Assembly (NCBI GenBank): GCA_902511575.1
Contig: CABXFU010000004.1
Location: forward strand, 1 to 64,000
Length of the DNA stretch: 64,000 bases
Source: an uncultured SAR86 cluster bacterium
Lineage (GTDB): Bacteria > Pseudomonadota > Gammaproteobacteria > Magnimaribacterales > D2472
Direction: 5' to 3'
Shown here: positions 55,048 to 64,000 of the stretch, piece by piece
Numbering within the stretch: position 1 is the stretch's first letter
Layout: every line of letters begins with the position of its first letter
The notes under the pieces: generated by a model
Database searches by the model: none
The model's input: only the letters and a program-made list of their open reading frames with translations
What the model was told of the DNA's origin: nothing
Made by a program: the position numbers and the translations under genes

Positions 55048-56528
55048 TCTATCAACTGAATTACAGTTTGATGAATAACAGGTGCAGTTTTAGGGCCTAA
55101 GGATACAACCTCCCCATAAGTTTCTTCACTCTCATCATAGATCCATGGAGCGTCTTTGTCCCATTCACTCTTAGGAATAATGTAACCGATAGCATCATTT
55201 GCTAAGTTCACCATGAGGTTTAACTTGCCTGGAAGTTGACTGCGCAAAGGTGGTACTTCTTGAGGCTCTAAAGCGAAATCAGCACCCTTTGGGTTTTCTA
55301 TCCCACCCACAGCAATTTCTGGATATAGTTCGCCAGGTATTCCTGTAATAGTTGCATCACCTAATTGGATGAATGCCACCTCACTAAGATATCTTATAAA
55401 TGGAGGCATTAGATGAAACTGTGGAGTGCTATCGACAACGCCAAGGAGAGTGCCTAACGACAACATGAAATTCTCTATTCCTAATTCTACCTCAATAGCG
55501 CTGAAAGTTATTTTAGGCTCTGGACTAGGCACAAACCTATTTTCATTGAAAGCATCAATGACGCTGTTTGCAAGACTATAACCAAAGGTACGGGCTTTAG
55601 AGTGTCCTGGCTCAGTAAAGTTTTTCTTTAAAAAAGGATCATAGATGGTATCACTTGGCCCAGAAGTCATTAAGCCTCCAATATTGCCGGTCAGCCATAA
55701 TGTCGTTCCACCCAGTCCAGACTTAAATAACTCGTCATCATAATAAATACCTTCACTGAGTCCTCTTCTAAGATATCCGGCCACATCTGCTGTTAATTCT
55801 AGATTTTTATCCCAAGCAAGCTCTACATGAATTCCAAAATTAACTAATGTACCTATCACTGAACCATCAGGTCGGCTAAATAATAATGCTCGAATGTCCT
55901 CATCTATCACGATGGGCTTACGTTTATCTTTAATTGGCGTTAATGGGCTGGTTGGAATGCGTGCCATACTCATCTGCGCAGGTTCTAAGTTGTCTATGGC
56001 TTCACTCAGTGCATCTAGAATATTTTGTTGTAATTGCTGCATATAATCAGGATCAACACCGGAGCTCAAAAAACTTGGCCCCCAAAGACCTTGAGTATCG
56101 GGACCTTCATGATTGTGAGTTGCATGCACCATAAGATAATCTATACCCCACTCTGCAGGCACAGCTTCGCGAACACCAAGCACAAATTTACGCATCAAGC
56201 CGACCGTATCTGCAGTTACAATTCCAATACGATTTTTACCATCATCAATTACTACGGCCACTGCCATAAGGTTGTCTTTGATGCCCTGAGCAGGTCTTTG
56301 CTTTTGAAAACCCGCCATCCACACAGCATCAAATTTTTCATTACCATTCACATCTGTCCATACATCAATATCAGGATCAAACTGGGCATCATTATTTACA
56401 TCAACCCAATGGTCTATAAGGTCAGGAGTAATAGATAGCTGTGCAAACCCAACCTTTAATTCTTCTGCTTGAGCTCGAGTAATTATAAGAATCCCAAAAA
56501 TTATTAATGTTAGAAAGTTTTTTTTCAT
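55032..56528 (-). CDS. Secreted neutral/alkaline ceramidase-like hydrolase
   Basis: Signal peptide about 1-21 (ending AQA). The segment LMVHATHNHEGPDTQGLWGP (about 132-151) and VNFGIHVELAWDKN resemble the zinc-ligand regions of neutral/alkaline ceramidases, and ITGIPGELYPEIAVGGI their later catalytic-domain segment. Near the N-terminus, residues 43-67 hold two Asp/Asn-rich loops (DVNNDAQFD, DVNGNEKFD) of calcium-binding character. 498 residues, shorter than the ~640-670 of two-domain ceramidases. Amide-linked lipids are a likely but unproved substrate. Confidence 0.75.
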   Translation of the reverse strand: MKKNFLTLIIFGILIITRAQAEELKVGFAQLSITPDLIDHWVDVNNDAQFDPDIDVWTDVNGNEKFDAVWMAGFQKQRPAQGIKDNLMAVAVVIDDGKNRIGIVTADTVGLMRKFVLGVREAVPAEWGIDYLMVHATHNHEGPDTQGLWGPSFLSSGVDPDYMQQLQQNILDALSEAIDNLEPAQMSMARIPTSPLTPIKDKRKPIVIDEDIRALLFSRPDGSVIGTLVNFGIHVELAWDKNLELTADVAGYLRRGLSEGIYYDDELFKSGLGGTTLWLTGNIGGLMTSGPSDTIYDPFLKKNFTEPGHSKARTFGYSLANSVIDAFNENRFVPSPEPKITFSAIEVELGIENFMLSLGTLLGVVDSTPQFHLMPPFIRYLSEVAFIQLGDATITGIPGELYPEIAVGGIENPKGADFALEPQEVPPLRSQLPGKLNLMVNLANDAIGYIIPKSEWDKDAPWIYDESEETYGEVVSLGPKTAPVIHQTVIQLIEESKP

Positions 56529-56540
56529 AACTAATATTTT

Positions 56541-56921
56541 TTATTTCTGTTTCCACAGATAATGCAATCCAAGAATTGCCGGCAAGTAGCAACATAATGA
56601 AAAGATGAAAATTAGCACAATCAAATTAGGGTCTTTAAAAGAGAAAAAAACTGGAGCATCTATTAAATCAGTAATAAGCCTCACAAGGATTAAAATAAAT
56701 AACATAGCTGCATTCCTCATAAATATAGCAACAAGAAAGGCCATTCCAACTGCAAGGTTTCTAGCAATATAAAGACTAGAGCTTAATGTAATCTCAGATC
56801 CCGCAAAAAATGTAGGGTTATTTAAAGCTATATATGGACCAACAAACATTGGCCAAATTAGCATGAAGAGTATCAATAAAAACCACCAAGTGAAGGTAAT
56901 TTTTTGATTTGAGAATCCCAT
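56541..56921 (-). CDS. Small four-helix membrane protein
   Basis: 126 residues with hydrophobic segments at about 11-33, 50-68, 70-88 and 98-120, in the manner of DUF4345-like proteins (not verified). It lies between two exported-protein genes on the same strand with gaps of 12 and 3 bases, so it is probably in one operon with the ceramidase-like gene. Function unknown. Confidence 0.7.
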   Translation of the reverse strand: MGFSNQKITFTWWFLLILFMLIWPMFVGPYIALNNPTFFAGSEITLSSSLYIARNLAVGMAFLVAIFMRNAAMLFILILVRLITDLIDAPVFFSFKDPNLIVLIFIFSLCCYLPAILGLHYLWKQK

Positions 56922-56924
56922 AAT

Positions 56925-57218
56925 TTAAATATTACAAATTAATTTTCCAAGCAGATTATTGCTTGTAAAAATTTTTTTATTATCTTTGGTATTAGTTTCA
57001 AGTAACTTAAACTCAATTGAATTTTTTGAGCTGTTAATCTTAGCTATTGAGCCCTGACTAATAATCGTATCACTTTTCAAAACTGTAAATTTTTTTGTAT
57101 CAAGGTCTAAAGCAATTTGATATTTATTTTTAATCTTATCAACACAACCAATAGTAAAGTGATTATGATCATCAGCTTGAGCAAAGGTTGATAGAAGCAG
57201 TAAGATTAGTTTTTTCAT
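56925..57218 (-). CDS. Small exported protein, unknown function
   Basis: The better start is the inner ATG at 57218 (MKKLILLLLSTFAQA), which gives a clean signal peptide; the track ORF adds MGQP. The mature part is about 80 residues, hydrophilic, with two cysteines (GCVDKIKN and the final LICNI) that could form a disulfide. No family recognised. Three bases upstream of the membrane protein gene. Confidence 0.65.
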   Translation of the reverse strand: MKKLILLLLSTFAQADDHNHFTIGCVDKIKNKYQIALDLDTKKFTVLKSDTIISQGSIAKINSSKNSIEFKLLETNTKDNKKIFTSNNLLGKLICNI

Positions 57219-57237
57219 AGGCTGCCCCAAATTTTTA

Positions 57238-58206
57238 TTAAATCATTAATAATTCTTTCTGAATGTTTTCATCAAGCAATTTTAATACCTCTGCGCTCTC
57301 TAGATTTTCTTGTAATTGCTCCATTTTGGATGCTCCCAGAATTACAGTTGAAACATTTTCATTCAAAAGACACCAAGCAATAGCCAGTTGAGACATGCTA
57401 ACATTTAATTTTTCTGCAATTGGAACCAATGAAGTTACTCTTGCCATTCTTTCTTGCCCACGATCAGACTCAACCATACTCTTCTTAAGCCACTCATAGC
57501 CTGTCAACGATGCTCTTGATCCATTGGGTATCCCATCTAAATATTTGCCTGTCAATGCACCAGATGCTAAAGGCGACCAAGTAGTTGTTCCAAGCCCATA
57601 TTTTTTGTAAAGAGGGCTATATTCTTTTTCGAACCTATTCCTATCAAGAAGATTGTATTGAGGTTGCTCCATAGATGGGGGAGTCAGGTGATTTGAGTAA
57701 GCAAATTCATAAGCTTCTATAATTTCCTCTGCACTCCATTCTGATGTACCCCAATAAAGTATTTTCCCTTGTGTTACGAGATTATGCATTGCCCAAACAG
57801 TTTCGCTAATAGGAGTTTCGGGATCCGCTCGATGACAAAAATATAGATCTAAATAATCAACCTGCAACCTTTTCAAAGCTTGATGGCAAGCTTCCGCAAT
57901 ATGCTTTCGGCTAAGCCCTATTTGTGTTGGCAAGGGGTTTTCTTTGGCACCAAAAAATACTTTTGAAGATACACAATATGAGTCCCGAGGATTGCTGAGC
58001 GCTTTAAGCGCCTTGCCCATTACCACTTCAGATTCTCCTCTTTCATATCCTTCGGCATTATCAAAAAAATTAATACCAGCTTCTAAGCAAGTTCCAAACA
58101 TTCTTTCGGCTAAATTTTTATCTACTTGTTTATTAAACGTAACCCAAGACCCAAATGATAGCTCCGAAACTTTTAATCCTGATTTGCCTAGATTTCTATA
58201 TTTCAT
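57238..58206 (-). CDS. Aldo/keto reductase (potassium-channel beta-subunit type)
   Basis: NADPH-dependent TIM-barrel reductase. MKYRNLGKSGLKVSELSFGSWVTF, the catalytic-region FFDNAEGYERGESEVVMGKAL (D and Y), KVFFGAKENP and the later GTTTWSPLASGALTGKY are typical of the AKR6/YghZ group. 322 residues. Substrate unknown. Same-strand neighbours at 7 bases on both sides. Confidence 0.9.
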   Translation of the reverse strand: MKYRNLGKSGLKVSELSFGSWVTFNKQVDKNLAERMFGTCLEAGINFFDNAEGYERGESEVVMGKALKALSNPRDSYCVSSKVFFGAKENPLPTQIGLSRKHIAEACHQALKRLQVDYLDLYFCHRADPETPISETVWAMHNLVTQGKILYWGTSEWSAEEIIEAYEFAYSNHLTPPSMEQPQYNLLDRNRFEKEYSPLYKKYGLGTTTWSPLASGALTGKYLDGIPNGSRASLTGYEWLKKSMVESDRGQERMARVTSLVPIAEKLNVSMSQLAIAWCLLNENVSTVILGASKMEQLQENLESAEVLKLLDENIQKELLMI

Positions 58207-58212
58207 TTAACT

Positions 58213-58545
58213 CTATTGTTTTTTGCAATATGCTTCAAAATTTTTTGCAAAGTTTGCAGCAAGTTCTGCTAATGCCCTAGCTTCTGAGAATGCTTTTTCA
58301 GCATCAATTTGATTTCCATCTTTCTCAAGGGAAGAGCGTTTTTTAAAAGCTTCACCTGAAAAATAAAGATACGCACCAGAGGTTTGGCTTATCTTTTTGC
58401 AGTCTTCAGGTTTCCACATTCCTCTTTTTTCCATTTCCATTTTCTTTGTTTCTTTGTTTGATTTATCGCCTTTCAAAGCATGATGGTCAGCAGAAATTAC
58501 CAATGATGTAGATAAAAGAAGTAATAAAGGTATTTTTTTATGCAT
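58213..58545 (-). CDS. Small exported protein, unknown function
   Basis: The track ORF begins at 58593, but ATG 58545 (MHKKIPLLLLLSTSLVISA) has an AGGAG site and yields a signal peptide; product 110 residues. The mature protein is charged and helical, with one cysteine near the middle (PEDCKKIS) and one at the end (EAYCKKQ), a likely disulfide. Family not recognised. Confidence 0.7.
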   Translation of the reverse strand: MHKKIPLLLLLSTSLVISADHHALKGDKSNKETKKMEMEKRGMWKPEDCKKISQTSGAYLYFSGEAFKKRSSLEKDGNQIDAEKAFSEARALAELAANFAKNFEAYCKKQ

Positions 58546-58599
58546 ACAGGGGTCTCCTAAAAATTCAGCAAGATTCAATCTTACTCCATACAAAAAAAA

Positions 58600-59499
58600 T
58601 TAGTCTACTGTCTTTAATGGTTTTTTGTTTCTAAAAAAAGTCAGAAAAGGAATAAAGAAAAGCCATGTCTTGTGATAATGTTTGGGAAATAATCTTTGTG
58701 AAAGATCTAAGAGTTTTGCATCTAACCCAATAAAAATCCTACTCTTATTTTTTTTCACCCCATTAAGAATAATTTGTGCAGCCTTGCTTGGATGCATACC
58801 TCCTTCTCTAAATAATTCCCCCATTTCTTGTTGTGTTTTCGGGGCATTCTTTGTGAAGATTGATGATCGTGGTTGAGTGCTTTCAAAATCTTCATCACTC
58901 ATTCTGGCCGTAGCAGCAATATTAGTTCCAATATGCCCTGGGTGAACACAGTGTATTTGCAAATTAGGGTTTGTCTGCGCCATCTCTAGTGCAAGACTTT
59001 CTGTAAATCCTCTCACAGCAAACTTAGTAGCATGATAGACAGTTTGTCCGGGTACGGTCACCATTCCAAAGATTGATGACGTGTTAACAATTGCCGCCTC
59101 AGTGTTATTTATTAGATGAGGTATAAAAGCCCTTGTGCTGTTAACAACTCCATCAAAATTAATGCCCATGACCCAATCCCAATTATTTTCATCCATGTCT
59201 TTAAAATGAGCTCCAGTTGTAACACCTGCATTATTAAATACTAAGTCTACTTTTCCATGTTGATCTATTACTTTTTGAGGCAATGCTTCTATTGACTCTT
59301 TATCAGAGACATCTAAAAGATGAGAAGAAACTGAAATATTGTATTTTCTGAGCATAGCCACCGTTTCGTTCAATGTTTCTTCATTTACATCGCAGACACA
59401 GACATCAGCCCCATCTTTTGCAAGGAGCACAGCCAAATATCTTCCCATGCCAGAACCGGCTCCAGTAATTACTGCTACTTTTTCTTTAAAATTTTTCAT
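58600..59499 (-). CDS. Short-chain dehydrogenase/reductase
   Basis: Classical SDR: cofactor motif TGAGSGMGRYLAV, NNAGVTTG, catalytic S (NTSSIFGMV) and YHATK. The C-terminal ~50 residues form a hydrophobic/basic tail (KTWLFFIPFLTFFRNKK) that may associate with the membrane. 299 residues. It starts one base overlapping the SnoaL-like gene, so the two probably form a unit. Substrate unknown. Confidence 0.9.
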   Translation of the reverse strand: MKNFKEKVAVITGAGSGMGRYLAVLLAKDGADVCVCDVNEETLNETVAMLRKYNISVSSHLLDVSDKESIEALPQKVIDQHGKVDLVFNNAGVTTGAHFKDMDENNWDWVMGINFDGVVNSTRAFIPHLINNTEAAIVNTSSIFGMVTVPGQTVYHATKFAVRGFTESLALEMAQTNPNLQIHCVHPGHIGTNIAATARMSDEDFESTQPRSSIFTKNAPKTQQEMGELFREGGMHPSKAAQIILNGVKKNKSRIFIGLDAKLLDLSQRLFPKHYHKTWLFFIPFLTFFRNKKPLKTVD

Positions 59500-59903
59500 T
59501 ATTGAGTATTCGAAGTAAGAGTTATCATATTAAGCTTTTCATAAAGGGTTAATAGATCTCCAACTCCTCGTTGATTTACAATCTTGCCATCTTTTATTGT
59601 GAGAACAGTTACATCTCTAAAGCTAATTTCATCACCGCTTACCGGGTGTGAGCCATTAATTGATAAAATAACAATAATTTTATCTCCAGCATCGATCAGT
59701 TGGTCAATATTTTCTGTGTAACCCGGAAGATCGCTGTGAACCTGAGTTGCCAGATTACATAGACCCTCCAAACCATTACCCCAGTCTGTGTGAGGATAGT
59801 CAGCCTCAAAATTATCAGAATAGAACTCATTGACCCTAGAGACATCGCACTCATTCCATATTATTTGCATGGCATCGCGCACTAGCTGTTCATTTTTTGT
59901 CAT
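59499..59903 (-). CDS. SnoaL-like/ester cyclase family protein
   Basis: 134 residues with the NTF2-like cone fold of SnoaL-type polyketide cyclases and related proteins: WNECDVSRVNEFYSDNFEADYP, LATQVHSDLPGYTENIDQLIDAGDKIIV and VLTIKDGKIVNQRGVGD. Many such proteins have no known reaction. One-base overlap with the SDR gene suggests a shared small-molecule pathway. Confidence 0.82.
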   Translation of the reverse strand: MTKNEQLVRDAMQIIWNECDVSRVNEFYSDNFEADYPHTDWGNGLEGLCNLATQVHSDLPGYTENIDQLIDAGDKIIVILSINGSHPVSGDEISFRDVTVLTIKDGKIVNQRGVGDLLTLYEKLNMITLTSNTQ

Positions 59904-59948
59904 CTTATCTTCATAATATGTATTTAAAATTATTGTATATTTATAGCT

Positions 59949-60461
59949 ATGAAAAGTATCCTCCTTCCTTTAATTCTTCTTTCAACTTATTCCTTTGGAA
60001 TTGTTAGTGAGCTTGCCTTTGATCAAAGCACTGACATCATTGGCAAACCTGAAATTACTGATGGAGATACTATTGTGATAGATGATATTAGAATTAGATT
60101 CACTGGAATTGATGCCCCAGAAAGTTATTTTTTTGGTAAAACTCAAACTTGCATAGATGGCGTGGGTCAAGAGTGGGAATGTGGCAATGCAGCAACAGAG
60201 AAACTTAAGCAGCTAATTAATAATCAAACAGTCAGATGTACTGATGAGGGCAAAGACAGGTATGGTAGAACATTGGGGATCTGTTATGTAGGAGAAATGG
60301 ACTTGCAAGCTGAAATGGTGAAATCTGGCATGGCAGTAGCCTATTTAAGATATTCAGATAGATATGAACAAGAACAAAACTTTGCTAAAAAAGTTAAGGC
60401 TGGAATGTGGGGTGGAGAATTTCAAGAGCCTGAAACTTGGCGCAGAGAAAATAGAGATTAA
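59949..60461 (+). CDS. Exported staphylococcal-nuclease-like endonuclease
   Basis: Signal peptide 1-16 or so, then an SNase (OB-fold) domain. The equivalents of the five SNase active residues are visible: DGDTI, IRFTGIDAPE (Arg, Asp, Glu) and DRYGRTLG (Arg). Two cysteine pairs (TCIDGVGQEWEC, CTDEG...GICY) suggest disulfides in the periplasm or outside. 170 residues. Likely degrades extracellular nucleic acids. Confidence 0.9.
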   Translation: MKSILLPLILLSTYSFGIVSELAFDQSTDIIGKPEITDGDTIVIDDIRIRFTGIDAPESYFFGKTQTCIDGVGQEWECGNAATEKLKQLINNQTVRCTDEGKDRYGRTLGICYVGEMDLQAEMVKSGMAVAYLRYSDRYEQEQNFAKKVKAGMWGGEFQEPETWRRENRD

Positions 60462-60477
60462 TTAAGATCTTTAATAA

Positions 60478-61728
60478 TTATATTTGAAGCTTTTTTCTTA
60501 AACTTTTAATTGCGTCTGATTGCTTAACTTCTTTTGTTTTAAAAAACAATTCGTGGTTTTCTTCTAAAGTATCTAGGTTATATAAATAATTGACCATGAC
60601 TCCTTTTGATTGCATTAACCCTTTGGAGGATAGATCAGCATTTAAATTTATCCTTTCTAAGATAGCTCCGTTGCCCAAATGAAATTTCGCTACAGGATCA
60701 TTAGGCAGCCCATCTTCTCGGTCAGAAGTGGTCAGATAAATTAGAGCTTGCTTAAGCAGCATGTCTTCATCTGAGTCTAAGTTTATTGAGTTTTCTTCAA
60801 GCCACCGAACAAAGCTCGGAGCAGGTGAAAGCGTTACAAATTTATCCAAGCCATCGTTTTCTTGTTTGAGTTTATGCGCAACCTGCTTAATTAAAAAATT
60901 ACCAAATGAAATGCCTGAAAGACCCTCTTGGCAATTTGAAATAGAGTAGAAAACTGCCGTATTAATGTCTTGGTTAAGAGTAACACTTCTATCAATGGTA
61001 ATAATTTCATTGATGGTATTTGGTATTTTGTTGCTGAGAGCTACTTCAACAAAAATCAAAGGCTCATTAGGCATAAGAGGATGAAAAAAAGCGAAGCATC
61101 TTCTGTCTTCTGGTGCCAGCCTCGCTCTGAGATCATCCCATGAGTTAATTTCATGGACAGCTTCATAAGCAATAATTTTTTCTAAGATATTGGCAGGAGT
61201 GGACCAGTCTATGCTTTCTAGGACTAAAAATGAGGGATTGAACCAATGTTTAAATAGCTTTAAGAGACTTCTATCGAAGAATTCAAGACTTGGGCTTGCT
61301 TGCTTCAAAGATCTAATTCTTTCTCTCAGCCGAACCAATCTGAGAGTTCCTTCTGAGACTGTATTTAGTCTTTTAAATAGCTTCACCCATTGGGGCTCAG
61401 AGGCTTGAAAAATGAGTTCTAAGTTTTTTTGAGTTTTCTTTTTAGAATACTCATTTGATGCTCGAAGCAAAGCCTCTGCATCTAAATCATATTTTGCATG
61501 AAGAGTTTCAAAGAACTCGATAAATTCCTCATCATTGAGAGCTTCTATCAAACTTGATAGATGTTCTGCAAATACCAAAGATGAGATCTCTCCACTTTTG
61601 GACATAACAGACTCCAAAGCTTTATTGATATCTTCATGGAGAATGCCAAAATCCTTTGAGCGAAAATAGCTACTTTTTAGCAGCGACCGCTCCATTATTG
61701 ATGAAAGTAGATTTTGAAAAAAGCTCAT
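60478..61728 (-). CDS. Malonyl-CoA decarboxylase
   Basis: Converts malonyl-CoA to acetyl-CoA and CO2. An N-terminal four-helix region (about 1-130) leads to the GNAT-like catalytic domain with CFAFFHPLMPNEPLIFVEVAL, FYSISNCQEGLSGISFGNFLIKQV, VTLSPAPSFVRWL and DPVAKFHLGNGA (catalytic Ser and His regions). 416 residues, like the free-standing alphaproteobacterial/mitochondrial enzyme. No malonate transporter or malonyl-CoA synthetase is adjacent; it is divergent from fhs. Confidence 0.93.
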   Translation of the reverse strand: MSFFQNLLSSIMERSLLKSSYFRSKDFGILHEDINKALESVMSKSGEISSLVFAEHLSSLIEALNDEEFIEFFETLHAKYDLDAEALLRASNEYSKKKTQKNLELIFQASEPQWVKLFKRLNTVSEGTLRLVRLRERIRSLKQASPSLEFFDRSLLKLFKHWFNPSFLVLESIDWSTPANILEKIIAYEAVHEINSWDDLRARLAPEDRRCFAFFHPLMPNEPLIFVEVALSNKIPNTINEIITIDRSVTLNQDINTAVFYSISNCQEGLSGISFGNFLIKQVAHKLKQENDGLDKFVTLSPAPSFVRWLEENSINLDSDEDMLLKQALIYLTTSDREDGLPNDPVAKFHLGNGAILERINLNADLSSKGLMQSKGVMVNYLYNLDTLEENHELFFKTKEVKQSDAIKSLRKKLQI

Positions 61729-61927
61729 ACGCGTTTATGAATTTATCATAAAAATTAATAAATTTTAAAATTAGCTATTACTTACTTGAAATTACTTTCT
61801 ATTGATAATTAATACGCTTTTATATTTGTGAAAACAACGAGTGCATAGAAATGTTTTTTGTGTAACTATTAAGTGTTAAATATTGTTTGTTGCACCAATT
61901 TGGTGGTATGGAGGATGATATTTCATT

Positions 61928-63601
61928 GTGAAAACTGATATAGATATAGCCAGAGCGGCTGAAATCAATGCGATTGAAACCATTGCTGCTAAAGTCGGTA
62001 TTGGTGATGAGTATCTTGAGCAATATGGCAAATATAAGGCCAAAGTTAATCTTTCAATCATTCCTGAGAAACTAAAAGATCATAAAGATGGCAAATTAAT
62101 CTTAGTTACTGCCATTTCACCCACACCAGCTGGCGAAGGTAAAACAACCACTAGTGTTGGTTTGGTAGATGGGCTTTGTCACATTGGTAAAAAAGCAATG
62201 ATTTGTCTTAGGGAACCAAGCTTGGGTCCATGTTTTGGTATGAAGGGCGGTGCTGCTGGTGGAGGATTTGCCCAAGTCATTCCTATGACAGATATTAATC
62301 TTCATTTCACTGGCGATTTTCATGCGATTGGCGCAGCTCATAACTTATTATCTGCTTTGATCGACAATCACATCCATTGGGACAATCAATTAAATATTGA
62401 TCCTAGGAGAATTACTTGGAAAAGAGTGGTTGATATGAATGACAGATCATTGCGGGACATTACATGTGGTCTAGGTGGAACTGGTAATGGAATACCTAGA
62501 CAAAGTGGGTTCGACATCACTGTTGCATCAGAGATTATGGCTGTGTTTTGCTTGGCATCAGATATAGATGATCTGAAAAAAAGAATTGGAAATATAGTTA
62601 TTGGCTATACCAAATCCAATGAGCCAGTAAGAGCAAAACAGCTCAATGCTGACGGAGCTATCATTGCATTATTACAAGATGCCTTTCAGCCCAACCTCGT
62701 TCAAACCCTTGAAAATAATCCAGCATTTATTCATGGCGGACCATTTGCCAATATAGCGCATGGCTGTAATTCAGTTATTGCAACCAAAACAGCTTTAAAA
62801 CTTGCTGACTACGTCGTAACAGAGGCTGGATTTGGAGCAGATCTGGGCGCAGAGAAATTTTTTGATATTAAGTGCAGAAAATCAGGATTGAAACCAGATG
62901 CTGTTGTTTTGGTCGCTACTACCAAAGCGTTAAAGATGCATGGAGGCATTCAAAAAGATGATCTTGGATCTGAAAATGTTGATGCTGTTACCTTGGGTTG
63001 CAAGAATCTAAAAAGGCACATTGAAAATATTAAAAAATTTGGTGTTCCTGTTGTGGTTGCGATCAATGATTTCATCACCGACACAGAAAAAGAGCATGCT
63101 GCAATAATCGATTTTTGCAAAAAAATTGGTATTGAATGCAAAATTTCTTCTCATTGGGAAAAAGGTGGCAAAGGTGCATCTGACCTTGCAGAAGAGGTTG
63201 TGAAGATTGCTGATTCAAATTCAGCTGAGTTTAAAACTTTGTATGACAATGAAATGTCTCTTTGGGATAAAACGCAACATATAGCTCAAAATATTTATGG
63301 TGCTGCTGAAATAATTGCTGATAAAAAAGTTCGCAATCAACTCCAGAAATTAGAGGATGATGGGTTTGGGGATTACCCCATATGTATGGCAAAGACCCAA
63401 TATAGTTTTTCAACAGACCCATTATTGATGGGTGCTCCGTCAGGACATGATGTGCCAATCAAAGAAGTTAGATTATCTGCAGGTGCAGAATTTATTGTTG
63501 TTGTGTGTGGTGACATTATGACCATGCCAGGCTTACCAAGAGTGCCTGCTGCAGAAAATATAGATGTTGATGGGGAGGGATTAATTCAAGGATTATTCTA
63601 G
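61928..63601 (+). CDS. fhs: Formate-tetrahydrofolate ligase
   Basis: ATP-dependent formation of 10-formyl-THF from formate. P-loop [16 protein letters not shown], the segment [26 protein letters not shown] and [27 protein letters not shown] are diagnostic. 557 residues. The start is GTG 61928: no in-frame ATG is close upstream, and a GGAGG lies 13 bases before it, rather far. A small dyad CACCA-ATT-TGGTG sits just before that site. The next gene is NAD-formate dehydrogenase. Confidence 0.96.
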   Translation: MKTDIDIARAAEINAIETIAAKVGIGDEYLEQYGKYKAKVNLSIIPEKLKDHKDGKLILVTAISPTPAGEGKTTTSVGLVDGLCHIGKKAMICLREPSLGPCFGMKGGAAGGGFAQVIPMTDINLHFTGDFHAIGAAHNLLSALIDNHIHWDNQLNIDPRRITWKRVVDMNDRSLRDITCGLGGTGNGIPRQSGFDITVASEIMAVFCLASDIDDLKKRIGNIVIGYTKSNEPVRAKQLNADGAIIALLQDAFQPNLVQTLENNPAFIHGGPFANIAHGCNSVIATKTALKLADYVVTEAGFGADLGAEKFFDIKCRKSGLKPDAVVLVATTKALKMHGGIQKDDLGSENVDAVTLGCKNLKRHIENIKKFGVPVVVAINDFITDTEKEHAAIIDFCKKIGIECKISSHWEKGGKGASDLAEEVVKIADSNSAEFKTLYDNEMSLWDKTQHIAQNIYGAAEIIADKKVRNQLQKLEDDGFGDYPICMAKTQYSFSTDPLLMGAPSGHDVPIKEVRLSAGAEFIVVVCGDIMTMPGLPRVPAAENIDVDGEGLIQGLF

Positions 63602-63626
63602 AAATTTAATTTAAGAGGAGAGAAAA

Positions 63627-64000
63627 ATGAAAATATTATGTGTCTTATATGACGACCCAAAGGGCGGGATGCCATCAAGTTACCCGTTAAAGGAATTACC
63701 AAAACTTGAAAAATATCCTGATGGCATGACATTGCCAAGTCCTAAGGGAAGAGATTTCATCCCGGGAGAATTGCTTGGTTGTGTATCAGGTGAACTGGGC
63801 TTGAGGAAGTTTTTAGAAGACAGAGGACATACCCTCGTTGTCACATCTGACAAGGATGCTGATGGGTGTACTGCAGATAAAGAATTGGTAGATGCAGATA
63901 TTGTGATCTCTCAACCTTTTTGGCCTTATTACCTGACAAGGAAGAGAATGGAGAGTGCACCTAACTTAAAAATGGCCATTACAGCTGGTATTGGCTCTGA
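63627..64000 (+). CDS. fdh: NAD-dependent formate dehydrogenase, N-terminal part (partial)
   Basis: Open to the window edge, 124 codons, absent from the ORF track because it has no stop here. [61 protein letters not shown] and [16 protein letters not shown] are the N-terminal signatures of the metal-free formate dehydrogenase of methylotrophs and plants, which oxidises formate to CO2 with NAD. Strong AGAGGAGA ribosome site, 25 bases after fhs, so an operon is likely. Confidence 0.93.
   Translation, partial: MKILCVLYDDPKGGMPSSYPLKELPKLEKYPDGMTLPSPKGRDFIPGELLGCVSGELGLRKFLEDRGHTLVVTSDKDADGCTADKELVDADIVISQPFWPYYLTRKRMESAPNLKMAITAGIGS

Overview
The window is A+T-rich (roughly two thirds A/T by eye), gene-dense DNA from a free-living gammaproteobacterium with a compact genome. 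The marks are classic gammaproteobacterial gene orders: rpsP-rimM-trmD-rplS, xerD-dsbC-hom-thrC, prfB-lysS, ygfZ next to sdhE, rpoE-anti-sigma-mucD-lepA-lepB-rnc-era-recO-acpS, queA-tgt-yajC-secD-secF, and suhB facing trmJ. Low G+C, very short intergenic gaps and the lipid/C1 oxidation genes suggest a marine oligotroph of SAR86-like type. That placement is an inference and no phylogenetic marker was compared.

Layout. 1-10150: tail of rpsP, rimM, trmD, rplS, xerD, dsbC, hom, thrC, a GNAT enzyme, prfB with its programmed +1 frameshift, lysS, and a PrsW-like membrane protease. 10156-18055: mostly catabolic and accessory genes on both strands (malate dehydrogenase, AlkB-like dioxygenase, ferredoxin reductase, hydroxyacyl-CoA-type SDR, GST, MATE and MFS transporters). 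18136-26473: nrdAB (minus) with an NrdR/DnaA-type control region, then glpK, a serA-like gene and an Old Yellow Enzyme homologue. 26474-26778: a non-coding, highly structured A+T-rich gap with paired DnaA boxes. 26779-39403: ung, ygfZ/sdhE, then the envelope-stress block (sigma-E, an apparent RseA-RseB fusion, MucD) closed by a strong terminator, followed by the tightly coupled lepA-to-rsmJ operon.

39410-47262: three secreted lipoproteins with a poly-glycine stretch after the lipidated cysteine (two ending in cupredoxin-like or similar metal-site domains, one with FG-GAP repeats) surround proBA. 47275-54337: tRNA-Leu, the queuosine pair queA-tgt, the Sec translocase subunits, suhB/trmJ and tRNA-Glu. 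54338-61728: an accessory region behind tRNA-Glu with a DUF1508 protein, a ceramidase-like hydrolase, small membrane and exported proteins, an aldo/keto reductase, an SDR, a SnoaL-like protein, a secreted nuclease and malonyl-CoA decarboxylase. 61928-64000: formate-tetrahydrofolate ligase followed by the start of an NAD-dependent formate dehydrogenase, together a formate-handling C1 module.

No rRNA, CRISPR array, transposase or intact prophage was seen. The strongest candidates for something new are the copper-site lipoproteins, the RseA-RseB fusion, the long acidic extension on ribosomal protein L19, and the structured DnaA-box region upstream of ung.
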